This document shows positions 53,548 through 63,988 of a DNA stretch of 64,000 nucleotides, piece after piece; position 1 is the first letter of the stretch; each line of letters opens with the position of its first letter. Position numbers and translations under genes: made by a program. Source of the DNA: Pararhodobacter zhoushanensis (GTDB lineage: Bacteria; Pseudomonadota; Alphaproteobacteria; Rhodobacterales; Rhodobacteraceae); NCBI RefSeq assembly GCF_025949695.1, contig NZ_JAPDFL010000001.1, positions 581,001-645,000 on the forward strand, in the 5' to 3' direction. The notes beneath the pieces are model-generated. The model ran no database searches, was not told the origin of the DNA, and saw only the letters and a program-made list of their open reading frames with translations.

Positions 53548-55418
53548 CGCCGGCCGAACAGCTTTTCGATGTCGCTCAGCTTCAGCTCGACATAGGTCGG
53601 CCGCCCGTGGTTGCACTGGCCCGACATCGGCGTTGCCTCCATCTCGCGCAGCAGGGCGTTCATCTCTTCGGCGCGCATCTGTCGGCCCGAGCGGATCGAG
53701 CCGTGGCAGGCCATGCGGCTGAGCACCGCGTCGATGCGCGATCCCAGCGTGGCGGATTGCCCCAGATCGGCGAGTTCATCGAGGATATCGAGCACCAACC
53801 CGCGCGCGTCGCAGGTTCCCAGCGCGGCGGGGGTCTCGCGCACGGCGATGGCGTCGCCGCCGAAGGGTTCCAGCGTCAGACCCAGTTGTGACAGGGCGTC
53901 GGCATGGTCGAGCAGGCGTTGGGCATCGGCAGGTGACAGCGGCACGATCTCGGGGATCAGCAGCGCCTGCGCGGTGATGCCATGCTCAGCGGCCTGCTTT
54001 TTCAGCCGCTCATAGACCAGCCGTTCATGCGCGGCGTGTTGATCCACGATCACCATCCCGTCGCGGGTCTGCGCGACGATGTAATTCTCGTGCAGCTGTG
54101 CGCGGGCGGCGCCCAGCGGCGTGTCGGTCGGGCCTTGCGCCGGCTCGACGCGGGCGGCGGTGAAGGGGGTCGGAGCCTCGGCCAAAGCCTCAGGGGCAAA
54201 GCCCTCAGGCGCCTGCGCCGCGTAGCTCTGACGCATCGCGCCAAGGCTGGGGCGGCTGGCGAAATCCATCTGGTAGATGCGCGGGGCTTGGGCTTCAAAC
54301 CCCGCCGCAATCCCCTCAGGCCGCATCGCGTTCAGCGTCTCGGTCGCCACGGTGCCCGAGGCGCGGTGCCCTGCCCCGGCCAGCGCATGCCGTAGCCCGC
54401 TGACCATCAGGCTGCGCACCAGCCCCGGATCGCGAAAGCGCACCTCGGCCTTGGCCGGGTGGACATTGACGTCCACCAGATGCGGGTCGCAGTCGATAAA
54501 CAGCACTGCCGCCGGGTGCCGGTCGCGCGACAGCACGTCCATATAGGCGGCCTTGAGCGCGCCGATCAGCAGCTTGTCCCGCACCGGGCGACCGTTGACA
54601 AAGACATGCTGCGCGACGGACGAGCCGCGCGAATAGGTCGGCAGCGCGGCAAAGCCCGACAGGCGCACGCCGTCGCGCTCAATGTCCACGCGGATCGCGT
54701 TGTCGACAAAGTCGCGGCCCATCAGACGGCCCAGCCGCGCGCCCAAGGCATCGAACAGCTCGCCCTGTTCGGCATCGACGCGCAGGATCTCGCGCGCGCC
54801 GTCGGTGTCGTACAGGGTGAAGCCGACGAAGGGCTCGGCCATCGCCAGTTTGCGGATGGTGTCGGCAATCGCCTGCGCCTCGGACCGGTCGGTGCGCAGG
54901 AATTTCAGCCGGGCGGGCGTGGCGTAGAACAGATCGCGCAGCTCAACCTGCGTGCCCCGGTTCAGTGCGGCGGGGCGGACCGGGCCGATCTGGCCGCCGG
55001 TGACGGTGATCTCGGCGCCCTCTTGGCCGGGGGCACGGCTGGTGATGGTCAGCCGCCCGACCGCACCGAGCGAGGGCAGCGCCTCGCCGCGAAAGCCGAA
55101 AGTGTGGATGTCGAGAAGGTCCGAGCCGTCGATCTTCGAGGTCGCGTGACGGCTCATCGCCAGCGGCAGACTGTCGGCCTCCATCCCGTGGCCGTCATCG
55201 GTCACCCGGATCATCACCTTGCCGCCGCCCGCGTAATCGACGCGCACCCGTGTCGCGCCAGCGTCCAGCGAATTCTCGACCAGTTCTTTGACCGCCGAGG
55301 CCGGGCGTTCAACGACCTCACCCGCCGCGATGCGATTCGCGGCGGTGTCGTCCAGTTGTCGAATCACTGGAAGGGTTTGGCTTATATGGGGGCGGGTTGC
55401 ATGCATGCCACTAGGCAT
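53544..55418 (-). CDS. mutL: DNA mismatch repair protein MutL
   Basis: 624 residues. GHKL ATPase motifs: [26 protein letters not shown] and [12 protein letters not shown]. After a variable linker the C-terminal dimerisation/endonuclease domain has [12 protein letters not shown], which fits DQHAx2Ex4E of nicking MutL proteins, plus ACHGSIRSG and QCNHGRPT. So this MutL probably nicks DNA, as expected where MutH is absent. ATG 55418 has AGGGGA six bases upstream; ATG 55406 is an alternative. rmuC overlaps its stop. Confidence 0.97.
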   Translation of the reverse strand: MPSGMHATRPHISQTLPVIRQLDDTAANRIAAGEVVERPASAVKELVENSLDAGATRVRVDYAGGGKVMIRVTDDGHGMEADSLPLAMSRHATSKIDGSDLLDIHTFGFRGEALPSLGAVGRLTITSRAPGQEGAEITVTGGQIGPVRPAALNRGTQVELRDLFYATPARLKFLRTDRSEAQAIADTIRKLAMAEPFVGFTLYDTDGAREILRVDAEQGELFDALGARLGRLMGRDFVDNAIRVDIERDGVRLSGFAALPTYSRGSSVAQHVFVNGRPVRDKLLIGALKAAYMDVLSRDRHPAAVLFIDCDPHLVDVNVHPAKAEVRFRDPGLVRSLMVSGLRHALAGAGHRASGTVATETLNAMRPEGIAAGFEAQAPRIYQMDFASRPSLGAMRQSYAAQAPEGFAPEALAEAPTPFTAARVEPAQGPTDTPLGAARAQLHENYIVAQTRDGMVIVDQHAAHERLVYERLKKQAAEHGITAQALLIPEIVPLSPADAQRLLDHADALSQLGLTLEPFGGDAIAVRETPAALGTCDARGLVLDILDELADLGQSATLGSRIDAVLSRMACHGSIRSGRQMRAEEMNALLREMEATPMSGQCNHGRPTYVELKLSDIEKLFGRR

Positions 55419-55445
55419 AGCATGTCCCCTGCCCCCAGAAAAGCG

Positions 55446-56765
55446 TCACGGGGTGGTGGTCACAACCCCGACAGGCTGCCCGACGACGACGAAATGCAGC
55501 GCGTCCGGCTGCGCCAGCCGTTGCGCCATGCGCTGCACATCGTCCAGCGTGACGGCGCGCAGCAGGTCGTTGCGGATGTTCACATAGTTCAGCGGATAGC
55601 CCTGAAACTGCATGGCGGCGAGGATACCGGCGATGGAATCATTGCCGTCAAAGCGCAGCGGATAGGCGCCGGTCAGGTAGGTCTGGATACGCGAAAGATC
55701 GTCCTGCGTGATGCCGCCATCGGCCAGCCACTGGAACTGCGCGCGCACCAGTTCGATGGCCTCTGCGGCATTCTCGTTCCCGGTCGAGAAGCGCCCGGCA
55801 TAGCTGTCGCCGAATTTGGACGAGGCCAGCGAGGTGTAAATGCCATAGGTCAGTCCGCGCGTCTCGCGCAGCTCGCCCATCAGGCGCGAGCCAAAGCCGG
55901 AACCGCCGAAGATTTCGTTCATCGCGAAAGCGGCCATGAAATCATCATCATCCGACGCGATCCCGCCATGCCCGAACTGGATCACCGATTGCGGACCGGG
56001 GAAATCCACGACCGTAACGCCGGCGGGGGCATCAAAGCGGTGATACGCGGGCAGCTGCGTGTCCGAGACCGGCAGATCGCGCGCGATCCGGTCGACAATC
56101 ACACCCAGCTCAGCCGCCGAGATGTCGCCCGAGGCCCCGACATACATCCGGTCCGCGGTGAAGGCCGCAGCGTGCGCGTTCAGGATGTCATCCACCGTCA
56201 GCGCGGCGACGGTATCGGGCGTGCCTTCGGTCGGGGTGGCATACGCGTGCCCGGCATAGCCCAGCTGCAGATACGTCTGCTGCGCGACGGTATTGGGGTC
56301 ACGCGCCGCGCGTTCCAGATAGGCGACAGTCTGGCCCCGCACCCGGTCGATGCTCATCTGGCCGAATTGCGCCTCTGTCAGGGCGAGCATCGCCAGCTCG
56401 ATCACCTCATCGCGGTTTTCAGTCAGCGCGCGGATGTTCATCGACACCGAATCGCGCCCGGCCTCAAAGGTGATCGACCCGGCCAGCGACTCCAGCGCCG
56501 AAGCATAGCCTTGCGCGTCCAGATCGCCCGCGCCTTCGGTCAGCAGCGAGGTCATCAGCTGCACCGCCCCGGCGCGGCCCGCAGGGTCCAGCGCGGCACC
56601 GCCGGTAAAGACCACGTCGAGCGACACGAAGGGGATCGAGTGCTCCTCGACCAGCCAGGCGGTGTGACCGCCCGGCGAGGTCACGTCCTGAATGTCGATG
56701 GCGCTGGCGGTGAACGGCGCGGTCAGGCCGAAGGCCAGCGTAAAAGCGGCAAGGATACGCATCAC
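55446..56765 (-). CDS. M16 family peptidase homologue lacking HxxEH (second of pair)
   Basis: 439 residues with a signal peptide (ILAAFTLAFGLTAPFTASA). The M16 fold is visible from FTGGAALDPAGRAGAVQLMTSLL and FGGSGFGSRLMGELRETRGLTYGI, a typical C-terminal M16 motif. The zinc-site HxxEH is absent, so it is expected to be the non-catalytic substrate-binding partner. The catalytic M16 is encoded just upstream with a 4-base overlap (56762-56765), as in paired periplasmic M16 proteases. Confidence 0.9.
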   Translation of the reverse strand: MMRILAAFTLAFGLTAPFTASAIDIQDVTSPGGHTAWLVEEHSIPFVSLDVVFTGGAALDPAGRAGAVQLMTSLLTEGAGDLDAQGYASALESLAGSITFEAGRDSVSMNIRALTENRDEVIELAMLALTEAQFGQMSIDRVRGQTVAYLERAARDPNTVAQQTYLQLGYAGHAYATPTEGTPDTVAALTVDDILNAHAAAFTADRMYVGASGDISAAELGVIVDRIARDLPVSDTQLPAYHRFDAPAGVTVVDFPGPQSVIQFGHGGIASDDDDFMAAFAMNEIFGGSGFGSRLMGELRETRGLTYGIYTSLASSKFGDSYAGRFSTGNENAAEAIELVRAQFQWLADGGITQDDLSRIQTYLTGAYPLRFDGNDSIAGILAAMQFQGYPLNYVNIRNDLLRAVTLDDVQRMAQRLAQPDALHFVVVGQPVGVVTTTP

Positions 56766-58093
56766 TCTTCAACTCCCATCAGCCAGCCGGTCACCGATTC
56801 GCGCCGGTCCAGATGCCGGGCGGCGGCGAGGATTTCGTCAGGCGTCACGTCTTCGAGGACGTGCAGCCAGTCTTCGTTGTCCTGCAGCGTCAGCCCCAGT
56901 GCCAGATCGGCCCCGATGCTGTTCGCGCGCTGCGCGGTATCGTCCAGCTGATAGATCGCTTCGGCCCGGACCTGCATGCGGACCCGTTCCAGCTGTTCGG
57001 CGTCGATGCCGTCCTCGATGAACTGCGCCACGGTGGCGTCCAGCGCATCCTCGGCGTCCTGCAGGCTGACGCCTTCGACCGGCATGATGCCCAGACTGAA
57101 GGTGCCGCCGTCCAGCGCATTGCCGTTGTAGCTGGCCCAGCTGCTGACCGCGATGCTTTCGTCATAGGTCAGCGCGCGGTCCAGAACCGACGTGGCCGAG
57201 CCGCCGCTCAGAAGGGCTGCGAGCATGGTATAGGCCGCAGCCTGACGCTGATCGCCCGAGCGGCGTTGGGGCGCGATGTAGAGGCGGTTCATATAGGGCT
57301 GACCGACGCGGGCGTCGTGCATGGTCATGCGACGCTCGGCCAGTTGCGGCGGCTCTTGCGGGCGGAAGCGTTCGGGCATGTCCTGAACGGCGGGGATCGG
57401 CCCGTAGTATTGCTGCGCCAGCGCCAGAACTTCTTGCGGGTTCACGTCGCCCGCAACGACAAGGATGGCGTTGTTGGGCGCATAGTGGACGCGGTAAAAG
57501 TCGGTGGCTATGTCGCCGGTCAGCTGCTCCATCTCATGGCGCCAGCCGATGATGGGGCGCCCGTAGGGGCTGTTTTGATAAAGTGCCGCGCGCATCTGTT
57601 CGCTGAACACGCGGTCGGGGCTGGATTCCAGCGTCTGCCCGCGTTCACGCAGGATCACGTCGCGCTCTGGCAGCCAGTCCGAGCGGTCCAGACGCAGGTT
57701 GACCATGCGGTCGGCCTCCATCTCCATCATCAGCGACAGGCGGTCGGCGGCGACGCGCTGGTGATAGGCGGTATAGTCCCAGCCGGTGAAGGCATTATGC
57801 GTGCCGCCATTGGCCTGCACGGTCGCGTCGAACTCGCCCTCTTCCAGACTGTCCGTCGCCTTGAACATCAGGTGCTCAAGATAATGCGCAATGCCGGAAT
57901 GGCCCGCTGGATCATCGGCGGCCCCGACCTTGTACCAGACCATATGGACAACAACCGGGGCGCGGTGATCTTCGATCACCACGACCTGCATCCCGTTGTC
58001 CAGCATGAACTCCTGGGGTTCGATTGCGGATGAGGCAACGGCGCTCGCGGCCCAGATAAAGCTGGCCGCGATCAGACGCTTGGCATGAAACAT
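56762..58093 (-). CDS. M16 family zinc peptidase (catalytic partner)
   Basis: 443 residues. A signal peptide (LIAASFIWAASAVASSA) is followed by M16 motifs: VVVHMVWYKVGAADDPAG, the inverted zinc motif HYLEH in GHSGIAHYLEHLMFKAT, and a downstream Glu. The second half includes PYMNRLYIAPQRR and the closing LMGVEE. A periplasmic oligopeptide-degrading or processing protease is likely, working as a heterodimer with the downstream protein. ATG 58093 has GGAG about ten bases upstream. Confidence 0.93.
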   Translation of the reverse strand: MFHAKRLIAASFIWAASAVASSAIEPQEFMLDNGMQVVVIEDHRAPVVVHMVWYKVGAADDPAGHSGIAHYLEHLMFKATDSLEEGEFDATVQANGGTHNAFTGWDYTAYHQRVAADRLSLMMEMEADRMVNLRLDRSDWLPERDVILRERGQTLESSPDRVFSEQMRAALYQNSPYGRPIIGWRHEMEQLTGDIATDFYRVHYAPNNAILVVAGDVNPQEVLALAQQYYGPIPAVQDMPERFRPQEPPQLAERRMTMHDARVGQPYMNRLYIAPQRRSGDQRQAAAYTMLAALLSGGSATSVLDRALTYDESIAVSSWASYNGNALDGGTFSLGIMPVEGVSLQDAEDALDATVAQFIEDGIDAEQLERVRMQVRAEAIYQLDDTAQRANSIGADLALGLTLQDNEDWLHVLEDVTPDEILAAARHLDRRESVTGWLMGVEE

Positions 58094-58186
58094 TGAAAAC
58101 ACGCTCCGCTCTTGGGTCGGCGCAGAATGACCGCGCGACCGGGACGGCGCAACGGGGTGTCCCGCGTTTGTGAAGCGTGTGTCGGT

Positions 58187-58717
58187 TTAGCGGCCCGGGG
58201 GCGGTGCGCCGGGCGTGATCACGCCGCGCGAGCGCCAGACCTGCAGCTCTGCCTGCGGGTCAAGGATCTGGTCCGCATAGGCGCGCCGGTACATGTTCGT
58301 GTTGAACATGCGTTCAAGGATACGGCCACCACCGCCCCGGCGGATCTCTTCATCCTCGGCTGCCAGCGTGGCGCGGATATCGGGCGTTACGCCCTGACGA
58401 CCGGCATAGGCGACCAGCCCGGCATCGGCGCTGGGCACACCTGCCGAACGCTCGGCCGTGACCCGGCCGCCCAGAGCGGCCACAGCCGCGGCGCGCGGGT
58501 CAGGATCGGTCAGGTTCGAACCGCCGGGCGTGGGCGTCGGCAGCGTGTTGAAATCTGCCGGGGCCTGCAAAGGCTGCGTCGGCAGGATCGAGAACTCGTC
58601 CGGGCCGTTTTGCGACGAGGACGTGTTCATCAGCCGAGGCACCTCGCCATTGCGAGAGCAGGCGGAGACCGCCAGAAGGCCGATCACGGCAAAGGTGCAG
58701 AGGCGAAGCAAAGTCAT
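58187..58717 (-). CDS. DUF3035 lipoprotein
   Basis: 176 residues. The N-terminus is a lipoprotein signal with lipobox LAVSAC (Cys20). After it comes EFSILPTQPLQAPADFNTLPTPTPGG, the DUF3035 pattern, then a mixed C-terminus ending VITPGAPPPGR. Anchored in a membrane facing the periplasm; function unknown. It sits between lspA, whose product matures lipoproteins, and the M16 pair, a gene order that I believe is conserved in Rhodobacteraceae. Confidence 0.87.
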   Translation of the reverse strand: MTLLRLCTFAVIGLLAVSACSRNGEVPRLMNTSSSQNGPDEFSILPTQPLQAPADFNTLPTPTPGGSNLTDPDPRAAAVAALGGRVTAERSAGVPSADAGLVAYAGRQGVTPDIRATLAAEDEEIRRGGGGRILERMFNTNMYRRAYADQILDPQAELQVWRSRGVITPGAPPPGR

Positions 58718-58749
58718 CCCGGTCCCGATTGGTCTGAGCTGGGGCCTGT

Positions 58750-59241
58750 TTAGCCCATGCCCGGGCGATCGTCACGGGGCGTTTTGCCTCCTGACGTCAA
58801 GATGAGCCCGAACGCGCCGAGAAAGATGGCGATATCGGCCACGTTAAAGGCCCAGGGGTTGCGCAGGCCGCAGCAGCTGACATTGAGAAAATCGGCCACA
58901 GCGCCCCAGACTACGCGGTCAATCGCGTTGCCCAATGCGCCGCCGATCAGCAAACCGGCGGCAAATTGCAGGGCCGGGCGCGCGCCTTCCTTGCGCACCC
59001 AGCGCCAGACCCAGATCGCCACGATGACCGGCAGCAGCACCAGCGCCCAGCGCAGAACCCCCGAATCATCGGCAAAGAGGCCAAAATTGACCCCCCGGTT
59101 CCACGCCATGGTCAGCGTCAGGTACGGCGGCCAGACGTCGATCTGCAGGACCTCGGCCAGATTCAGCCCGGCGACGACAAGCCATTTCAGCGCCTGATCC
59201 AGCGCCAGAATGGCAAGGGTGGTCCACAGGGCGATCCGCAT
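58750..59241 (-). CDS. lspA: Lipoprotein signal peptidase
   Basis: 163 residues with four membrane helices. The catalytic aspartates are in GNAIDRV and NVADIAIF, and NRGVNFGLF is the other family signature. It cleaves prolipoprotein signal peptides after lipid modification, in the inner membrane. It directly follows purH (stop to start two bases) and precedes the DUF3035 lipoprotein by 32 bases. Confidence 0.96.
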   Translation of the reverse strand: MRIALWTTLAILALDQALKWLVVAGLNLAEVLQIDVWPPYLTLTMAWNRGVNFGLFADDSGVLRWALVLLPVIVAIWVWRWVRKEGARPALQFAAGLLIGGALGNAIDRVVWGAVADFLNVSCCGLRNPWAFNVADIAIFLGAFGLILTSGGKTPRDDRPGMG

Positions 59242-59242
59242 G

Positions 59243-60826
59243 TCAGTGCCGGAAGTGGCGCATGCCGGTGAAGACCATCGCCAGACCGGCCTCGTCGGCG
59301 GCGGCGATCACTTCGGCGTCACGCATCGAACCACCGGGCTGGATCACGCAGGTCGCACCGGCAGCGGCGGCTTCCATCAACCCGTCAGGGAAGGGGAAGA
59401 ACGCGTCCGAGGCCACGGCAGAGCCGATGGTCAGCGGCTGCGGCAGGCCCAGGGCTTCGGCCATGCGCTCGGCCTTTTTGGCGGCGATCAGGGCACTGTC
59501 GACCCGGCTCATCTGGCCCGCGCCCACACCCACCGTCGCGCCGTCCTTGACGTAGACGATGGCGTTGGATTTCACATGCTTGGCGATTTTCCACGCCAGC
59601 AGCAGGTCTTCCATCTGCGCGGCACTCGGGGCCTTTTTGGTGACGATCTTCAGATCGTCCAGACCGACAAAGCCGTTGTCCTTGTCCTGCACCAGAAAGC
59701 CACCGGCAACCTGACGGAAGGTCAGACCACCGCTGCGCGCATCGGGCAGACCATCGGTGGTCAGCAGGCGCAGGTTCTTCTTGGCGGCGAAGATCGCCTT
59801 GGCCTCGTCACTCGCCCCTGGCGCGATGACCACTTCGGTAAAGATCCCGGTGATTTCCTGCGCGGTTTCGGCATCCAGCGGGCGGTTCAGCGCGACGATC
59901 CCGCCAAACGCGCTGGTACGGTCGCAGTCAAACGCGGCCTTGTAGGCCTCGAGCATCGTGGCACCGCGCGCCACACCGCAGGGGTTGGCGTGCTTGATGA
60001 TCGCGCAGGCGGCGCTGTCGGCAGGGTCGAACTCGGCGACCAGCTCGAACGCGGCGTCGGTGTCGTTGATGTTGTTGTAGGACAGCTCTTTGCCCTGATG
60101 CTGCACCGCCGTGGCAACACCCTGACGGCCCGAGCCATCGGTATAGAACGCCGCCGACTGGTGCGGGTTTTCGCCATAGCGCAGGGTCTGGGCCAGCGTC
60201 CCGGCAAAGGCGCGGCGGCGCGGGGACGGGGTTTCCAGCGTCTGCGCAAACCATGCCGAAACCGCAGCGTCATAGGCGGCGGTGCGGGCATAGGTGCTGG
60301 CGGCGCATTCCTGACGGAAGCGCAGCGTGGTGCCGCCCTGCTCCAGCTGTTCCAGCAGGGGCGCGTAATCCTCGGGATCGGTGATCACGGTGACAAAGGC
60401 GTGGTTCTTGGCCGCCGCGCGCAGCATGGCGGGGCCGCCGATGTCGATGTTTTCGACGCAGTCGTCGTAATCGCCGCCACGGGCCACGGTGGCCTCGAAC
60501 GGATAAAGGTTCACCACCAAGAGGTCGATCGGCACGATGCCGTGCTCGTCCATCGAGGCCAGATGCCCCGCATCGTCGCGCAGCGCCAGCAACCCGCCAT
60601 GCACCATCGGGTGCAGGGTCTTGACCCGGCCGTGCATCATCTCGGGGAAGCCGGTCAGCTCGGCCACGTCGCGCACGGCCAGCCCGGCGTCGCGCAGGGC
60701 TTTGGCGGTGCCGCCGGTCGAGACCAGCTCAACCCCCTTGGCAGCCAGAGCACGACCGAGGTCGATCAGCCCGGCCTTGTCAGAGACAGAGAGCAGGGCA
60801 CGTTTGGGAGAGACAAGATCGGTCAT
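59243..60826 (-). CDS. purH: Bifunctional AICAR transformylase/IMP cyclohydrolase
   Basis: 527 residues, full length. The N-terminal MGS-like IMP cyclohydrolase domain has [34 protein letters not shown] and [12 protein letters not shown]. The C-terminal AICAR transformylase has [25 protein letters not shown], and [20 protein letters not shown] with the catalytic Lys. It performs the last two steps of de novo IMP synthesis. Cotranscribed with the heparinase-like gene 12 bases upstream and lspA two bases downstream. Confidence 0.97.
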   Translation of the reverse strand: MTDLVSPKRALLSVSDKAGLIDLGRALAAKGVELVSTGGTAKALRDAGLAVRDVAELTGFPEMMHGRVKTLHPMVHGGLLALRDDAGHLASMDEHGIVPIDLLVVNLYPFEATVARGGDYDDCVENIDIGGPAMLRAAAKNHAFVTVITDPEDYAPLLEQLEQGGTTLRFRQECAASTYARTAAYDAAVSAWFAQTLETPSPRRRAFAGTLAQTLRYGENPHQSAAFYTDGSGRQGVATAVQHQGKELSYNNINDTDAAFELVAEFDPADSAACAIIKHANPCGVARGATMLEAYKAAFDCDRTSAFGGIVALNRPLDAETAQEITGIFTEVVIAPGASDEAKAIFAAKKNLRLLTTDGLPDARSGGLTFRQVAGGFLVQDKDNGFVGLDDLKIVTKKAPSAAQMEDLLLAWKIAKHVKSNAIVYVKDGATVGVGAGQMSRVDSALIAAKKAERMAEALGLPQPLTIGSAVASDAFFPFPDGLMEAAAAGATCVIQPGGSMRDAEVIAAADEAGLAMVFTGMRHFRH

Positions 60827-60838
60827 CGGAGGCGGTCC

Positions 60839-62593
60839 TTAGTCGAAGGCGAACAGGTCACGCGGCAAGGCCAGATCATCGTCGCGGCCAATGTCGCGAA
60901 TCGCGAGCGGGGTATCCTGTGCCTTGGCGAGTGTCCAGTTGATCTGGCTCGTCTCATCGAGGATCGCGGCCCGAACGACGATTTGCTGGCACGGGCGCGG
61001 GGCCAGACGGCCCTTTTCCAGATAGACCGAGGGTTCCAGCGACAACCGCCCCGGCCCGTCAAAGCGAAACACCCACAATTCGCCCGAGGGCAGCGCGACC
61101 GATACGGCGCTGCCGTTCATGTCGAGCGAGGGGTCGGCATCGGGGTGCAGATGGAAGCGCAGGGCATAGGCGATACCGCGCATCCTGGTGCTGTTGAGCA
61201 GCGTCTCAAAGGTTTTGCGATGCGCCGGTTCCAGCGCGGCCAGCGTATCCTCACCCAGCACCGAGCGCCCGTCATGGTCCAGTGACAGGGTGCGCACATG
61301 GGTCAGGCCATGCGTCGGCACATAGCCGTCATGGCTGAGCAGCAGCGACGATCCGTCGCGCTCGTCCGTGCGGTGTCTTGTGACCAGACCCGGGCCTTCA
61401 ACCAGCGGCGCGCCGCCGTCCTCGGGACGCGAGGCGCGCCCAAAGCGGGCCGAGGACCAGCCGTCGATCGACAGCGTGGAATGCGAATTGGTCGCGCGTC
61501 CGGCCTTTTCCCATTCGGGCCCGAACGGCAGGCCCGAACCCGAGCTGACCACCAGCGGGCGGCGGTTCGAGGTCAGCTCGAATGCCAGCATCGACGCATG
61601 CGCGCGATGCGCGGCCAGTCCACCCGGCGGTGCGGCGGCATCGACCAGCAGGGTGCTGCGCCCGCCCTCGAGCCGGGCAAAGCCCATCGCACTGCCATGG
61701 TTGGGCCGAACGGGGACATTGGCCGCCGAGAGCGCATGATCCAGCCGTCCCTCCATGCCGCGCCCGCCACCGTGGAACCGCGCCAGCCCGCCGTCGGCGT
61801 GTCTGAGCGCGCGCAGGCATGGCGCGATGCGGCTGAGCGCGCTTTCCAGCGCGGGGGGAATGGGGACCTCGGCATCCTGAAGTGCTTGCAGCGCCCAGGT
61901 CAGCAGGGTGAAAACTTCGAGCAGGTCTTCAGGGTTGCGGCTGGCCAGCCCGCCATCGGGGGCGATGTCCTCGGCGCAGGCGCGGGCCAGTGCGGCTGTC
62001 ACCTCGTCGCGATACCGCTCCATCCCGATCAGCGCATAGGCGGCGTAAAGCAGGCCCGTCAGCGCCTCGAACCGGGGCAGGCCGGGGTCTGCGGCTTTCC
62101 AGCGCCGGGCCAGAAACGCGGTCTGGCGACCCAGTGCGGCGAAGAACGGCAGGGTTCCATCGGCATCTTGCCCGGCGGTCAGGAAGATGGCGTGATGCAG
62201 CCAGCGCAGCACGCGCCGCCCGGTCAGGTCAGGCTGCCAGCCGGGGCCTTTGCCCTTGCCGTATTGCGTGATCCAGTCGCCGATCCAGCCCTGCGCCGCC
62301 AGCCGCGCCGGGCGGTCGCCTGCCGCCGCCAGATGATCGAGCCAGCCCATGCCGTGCAGTTCTGCCGCAAACCCGGCCGAGGGCAGCTCGACCGCCCAGG
62401 GGGTGTGGGTTTCCAGCATATGCCCGGCCAGCAGGAAATTGCCTTGCGCCAGTTGCCGGCCCTTGGCGAAAAAGCCGACGGTGCGCGGCTCGGGCATCGA
62501 GGTGAAGCCCCCCGCCGCCGGAGCCGAGCGGACAGCGCGAGCGGCGAGGCGATTGCCCCACCGGCGTTTGCGTCCTGCCCAGCCTTGCTGCAT
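60839..62593 (-). CDS. Heparinase II/III family protein
   Basis: 584 residues. The N-terminal half is a helical toroid domain (WIGDWITQYGKGKGPGWQPD, VLRWLHHAIFLT). The C-terminal half is a beta-sandwich with the GRATNSHSTLSIDGWSSA stretch typical of heparinase II/III-like proteins. Such enzymes are polysaccharide lyases, but the family copy next to purH and rsmB is widespread in alphaproteobacteria and its substrate is unknown. No signal peptide is apparent. The start at 62593 is the longest; ATG 62497 is internal. It lies between rsmB (71 bases upstream) and purH. Confidence 0.86.
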   Translation of the reverse strand: MQQGWAGRKRRWGNRLAARAVRSAPAAGGFTSMPEPRTVGFFAKGRQLAQGNFLLAGHMLETHTPWAVELPSAGFAAELHGMGWLDHLAAAGDRPARLAAQGWIGDWITQYGKGKGPGWQPDLTGRRVLRWLHHAIFLTAGQDADGTLPFFAALGRQTAFLARRWKAADPGLPRFEALTGLLYAAYALIGMERYRDEVTAALARACAEDIAPDGGLASRNPEDLLEVFTLLTWALQALQDAEVPIPPALESALSRIAPCLRALRHADGGLARFHGGGRGMEGRLDHALSAANVPVRPNHGSAMGFARLEGGRSTLLVDAAAPPGGLAAHRAHASMLAFELTSNRRPLVVSSGSGLPFGPEWEKAGRATNSHSTLSIDGWSSARFGRASRPEDGGAPLVEGPGLVTRHRTDERDGSSLLLSHDGYVPTHGLTHVRTLSLDHDGRSVLGEDTLAALEPAHRKTFETLLNSTRMRGIAYALRFHLHPDADPSLDMNGSAVSVALPSGELWVFRFDGPGRLSLEPSVYLEKGRLAPRPCQQIVVRAAILDETSQINWTLAKAQDTPLAIRDIGRDDDLALPRDLFAFD

Positions 62594-62664
62594 GCCCGTG
62601 CCTCACCCTTGGTATGCCCGGCATAGCGCCCGCCCGGGCTGCTGTCATCCCGTCTGCCGGTTGG

Positions 62665-63912
62665 TCACACGGGATCGTGGCGAAGAAGTGCCATGTAGAA
62701 CCCGTCGATGCCGCCGGATTGATCATCTGGCCCGGTCTTGTCATCGGGGCGCGTGCGCCAGCCGCCTTCAGCCGTGGCGCGGCCTAGCGGCAGCGCCGGG
62801 GTGTCGGTGCGCAGGCCGGGATGGCGTGTCAGGGCGGCGGCGATCTGTGCCTCGCCTTCATCGGGCAGCAGCGAGCAGGTGCAATAAACCAGCCGTCCGC
62901 CGGGCTTGAGAAAGCCCAGCGCGCGGTCGAGCAGGTCGGCCTGCAGCTTGGTCAACTCCTCGACATCCGCCGGTTTGCGCACAAAGGGCAGATCGGGGTG
63001 GCGGCGGATCGTACCGGTGGCCGAGCACGGCGCATCCAGCAACACGGCATCGACCAGCGCGGGCGGCGTCCAGTGCAGTGCATCGGCGCAGACGATTTCA
63101 GCGCTGAGCCCGGTGCGGGCGAGGTTTTCGCGCAGGCGGGTCAGGCGGGGTTCGGACAGATCCAGAGCGGTGACCTGCGCACCGGCGGCAGCCAGTTGCA
63201 TCGTCTTGCCCCCCGGCGCTGCGCACAGGTCCAGCACGGTTTCGCCCGGCTGCACGGCCAGCAGCGTCGCGGGCAGCGCGGCGGCGGCGTCCTGCACCCA
63301 CCAGTCGCCCGTCGCAAAGCCGGGCAGGGCCGAGACCTGACCACCCAGCGGCAACCGCCACGAGCCGCCGACCGGCTCAGCCCCTTCGGGTGCCGACGCG
63401 CCGGGCTTTACCGTCAGATCCAGCGCTGCGCCGGCCTGATGCGCGGTCTCGATGGCCTGCACGCCCTCTTCGCCGTACACAGCGCGCAAGCGGCGGCGCA
63501 GCCAGCCCGGCAGCTTTTGCTGCGGCAACTCGGCCCAGCCCTCGAACTCGGACGCCCGGCGCAGCACGGCATTCGCCATTCCCGCCGCCGCGCCGAATTC
63601 ACGGCTGGCGCGCAGGGCTTTCACCGTCGCATTGACCACACCATGCGGCGGTGCGCCCAGTTCCAGCATCTCCACCGTGCCGACGCGCAGCGCCGCCATC
63701 ACCTCGGGCTGCGGTTCGCGGCGCAGCCAGGGTTTCAGCACCGTTTCCGTGCGCGCAAAATTGCGCAGCGCGGTCAGGGCCAGCCGCTGCGCGCGCGCGC
63801 GCACGGCGGGTTCGGCCTGCGGCAAGGGGATCTCTGACAGCATCCCCCCTTCAACGACACCGGCCACCAAAAGGGCGGCGAGCTGGCGCGGATCGGCTTG
63901 GGGCTGCGGCAT
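62665..63912 (-). CDS. rsmB: 16S rRNA (cytosine-967-C5)-methyltransferase
   Basis: 415 residues. The N-terminal NusB-like RNA-binding domain (residues 1-140) includes RAQRLALTALRNFAR. The SAM-dependent m5C domain has LDLCAAPGGKTMQLA (motif I), LLDAPCSATGTIRRHPD (motif IV with Pro-Cys) and VYCTCSLLPDEGE (motif VI with the catalytic Cys). It methylates C967 of 16S rRNA. The start at 63912 has GAGGA about five bases upstream. It is divergent from the partial gene at the window edge. Confidence 0.94.
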   Translation of the reverse strand: MPQPQADPRQLAALLVAGVVEGGMLSEIPLPQAEPAVRARAQRLALTALRNFARTETVLKPWLRREPQPEVMAALRVGTVEMLELGAPPHGVVNATVKALRASREFGAAAGMANAVLRRASEFEGWAELPQQKLPGWLRRRLRAVYGEEGVQAIETAHQAGAALDLTVKPGASAPEGAEPVGGSWRLPLGGQVSALPGFATGDWWVQDAAAALPATLLAVQPGETVLDLCAAPGGKTMQLAAAGAQVTALDLSEPRLTRLRENLARTGLSAEIVCADALHWTPPALVDAVLLDAPCSATGTIRRHPDLPFVRKPADVEELTKLQADLLDRALGFLKPGGRLVYCTCSLLPDEGEAQIAAALTRHPGLRTDTPALPLGRATAEGGWRTRPDDKTGPDDQSGGIDGFYMALLRHDPV

Positions 63913-63988
63913 CGGGTCCTCGCACTTGTCGGTCTGGGGTCAGGGGGCTAAGTTGGCCTTATCCCTTTGCCCGCCGCAAGGAAAGCAC

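Noticed and set aside
55446..58093. M16 pair as an unusual toxin or processing system
   Set aside because: A catalytic/non-catalytic M16 pair next to lspA, DUF3035 and mutL is an ordinary arrangement in related bacteria.
59210..61285. 691-codon plus-strand frame opposite purH
   Set aside because: purH is unmistakable on the other strand; the frame has no features of its own.
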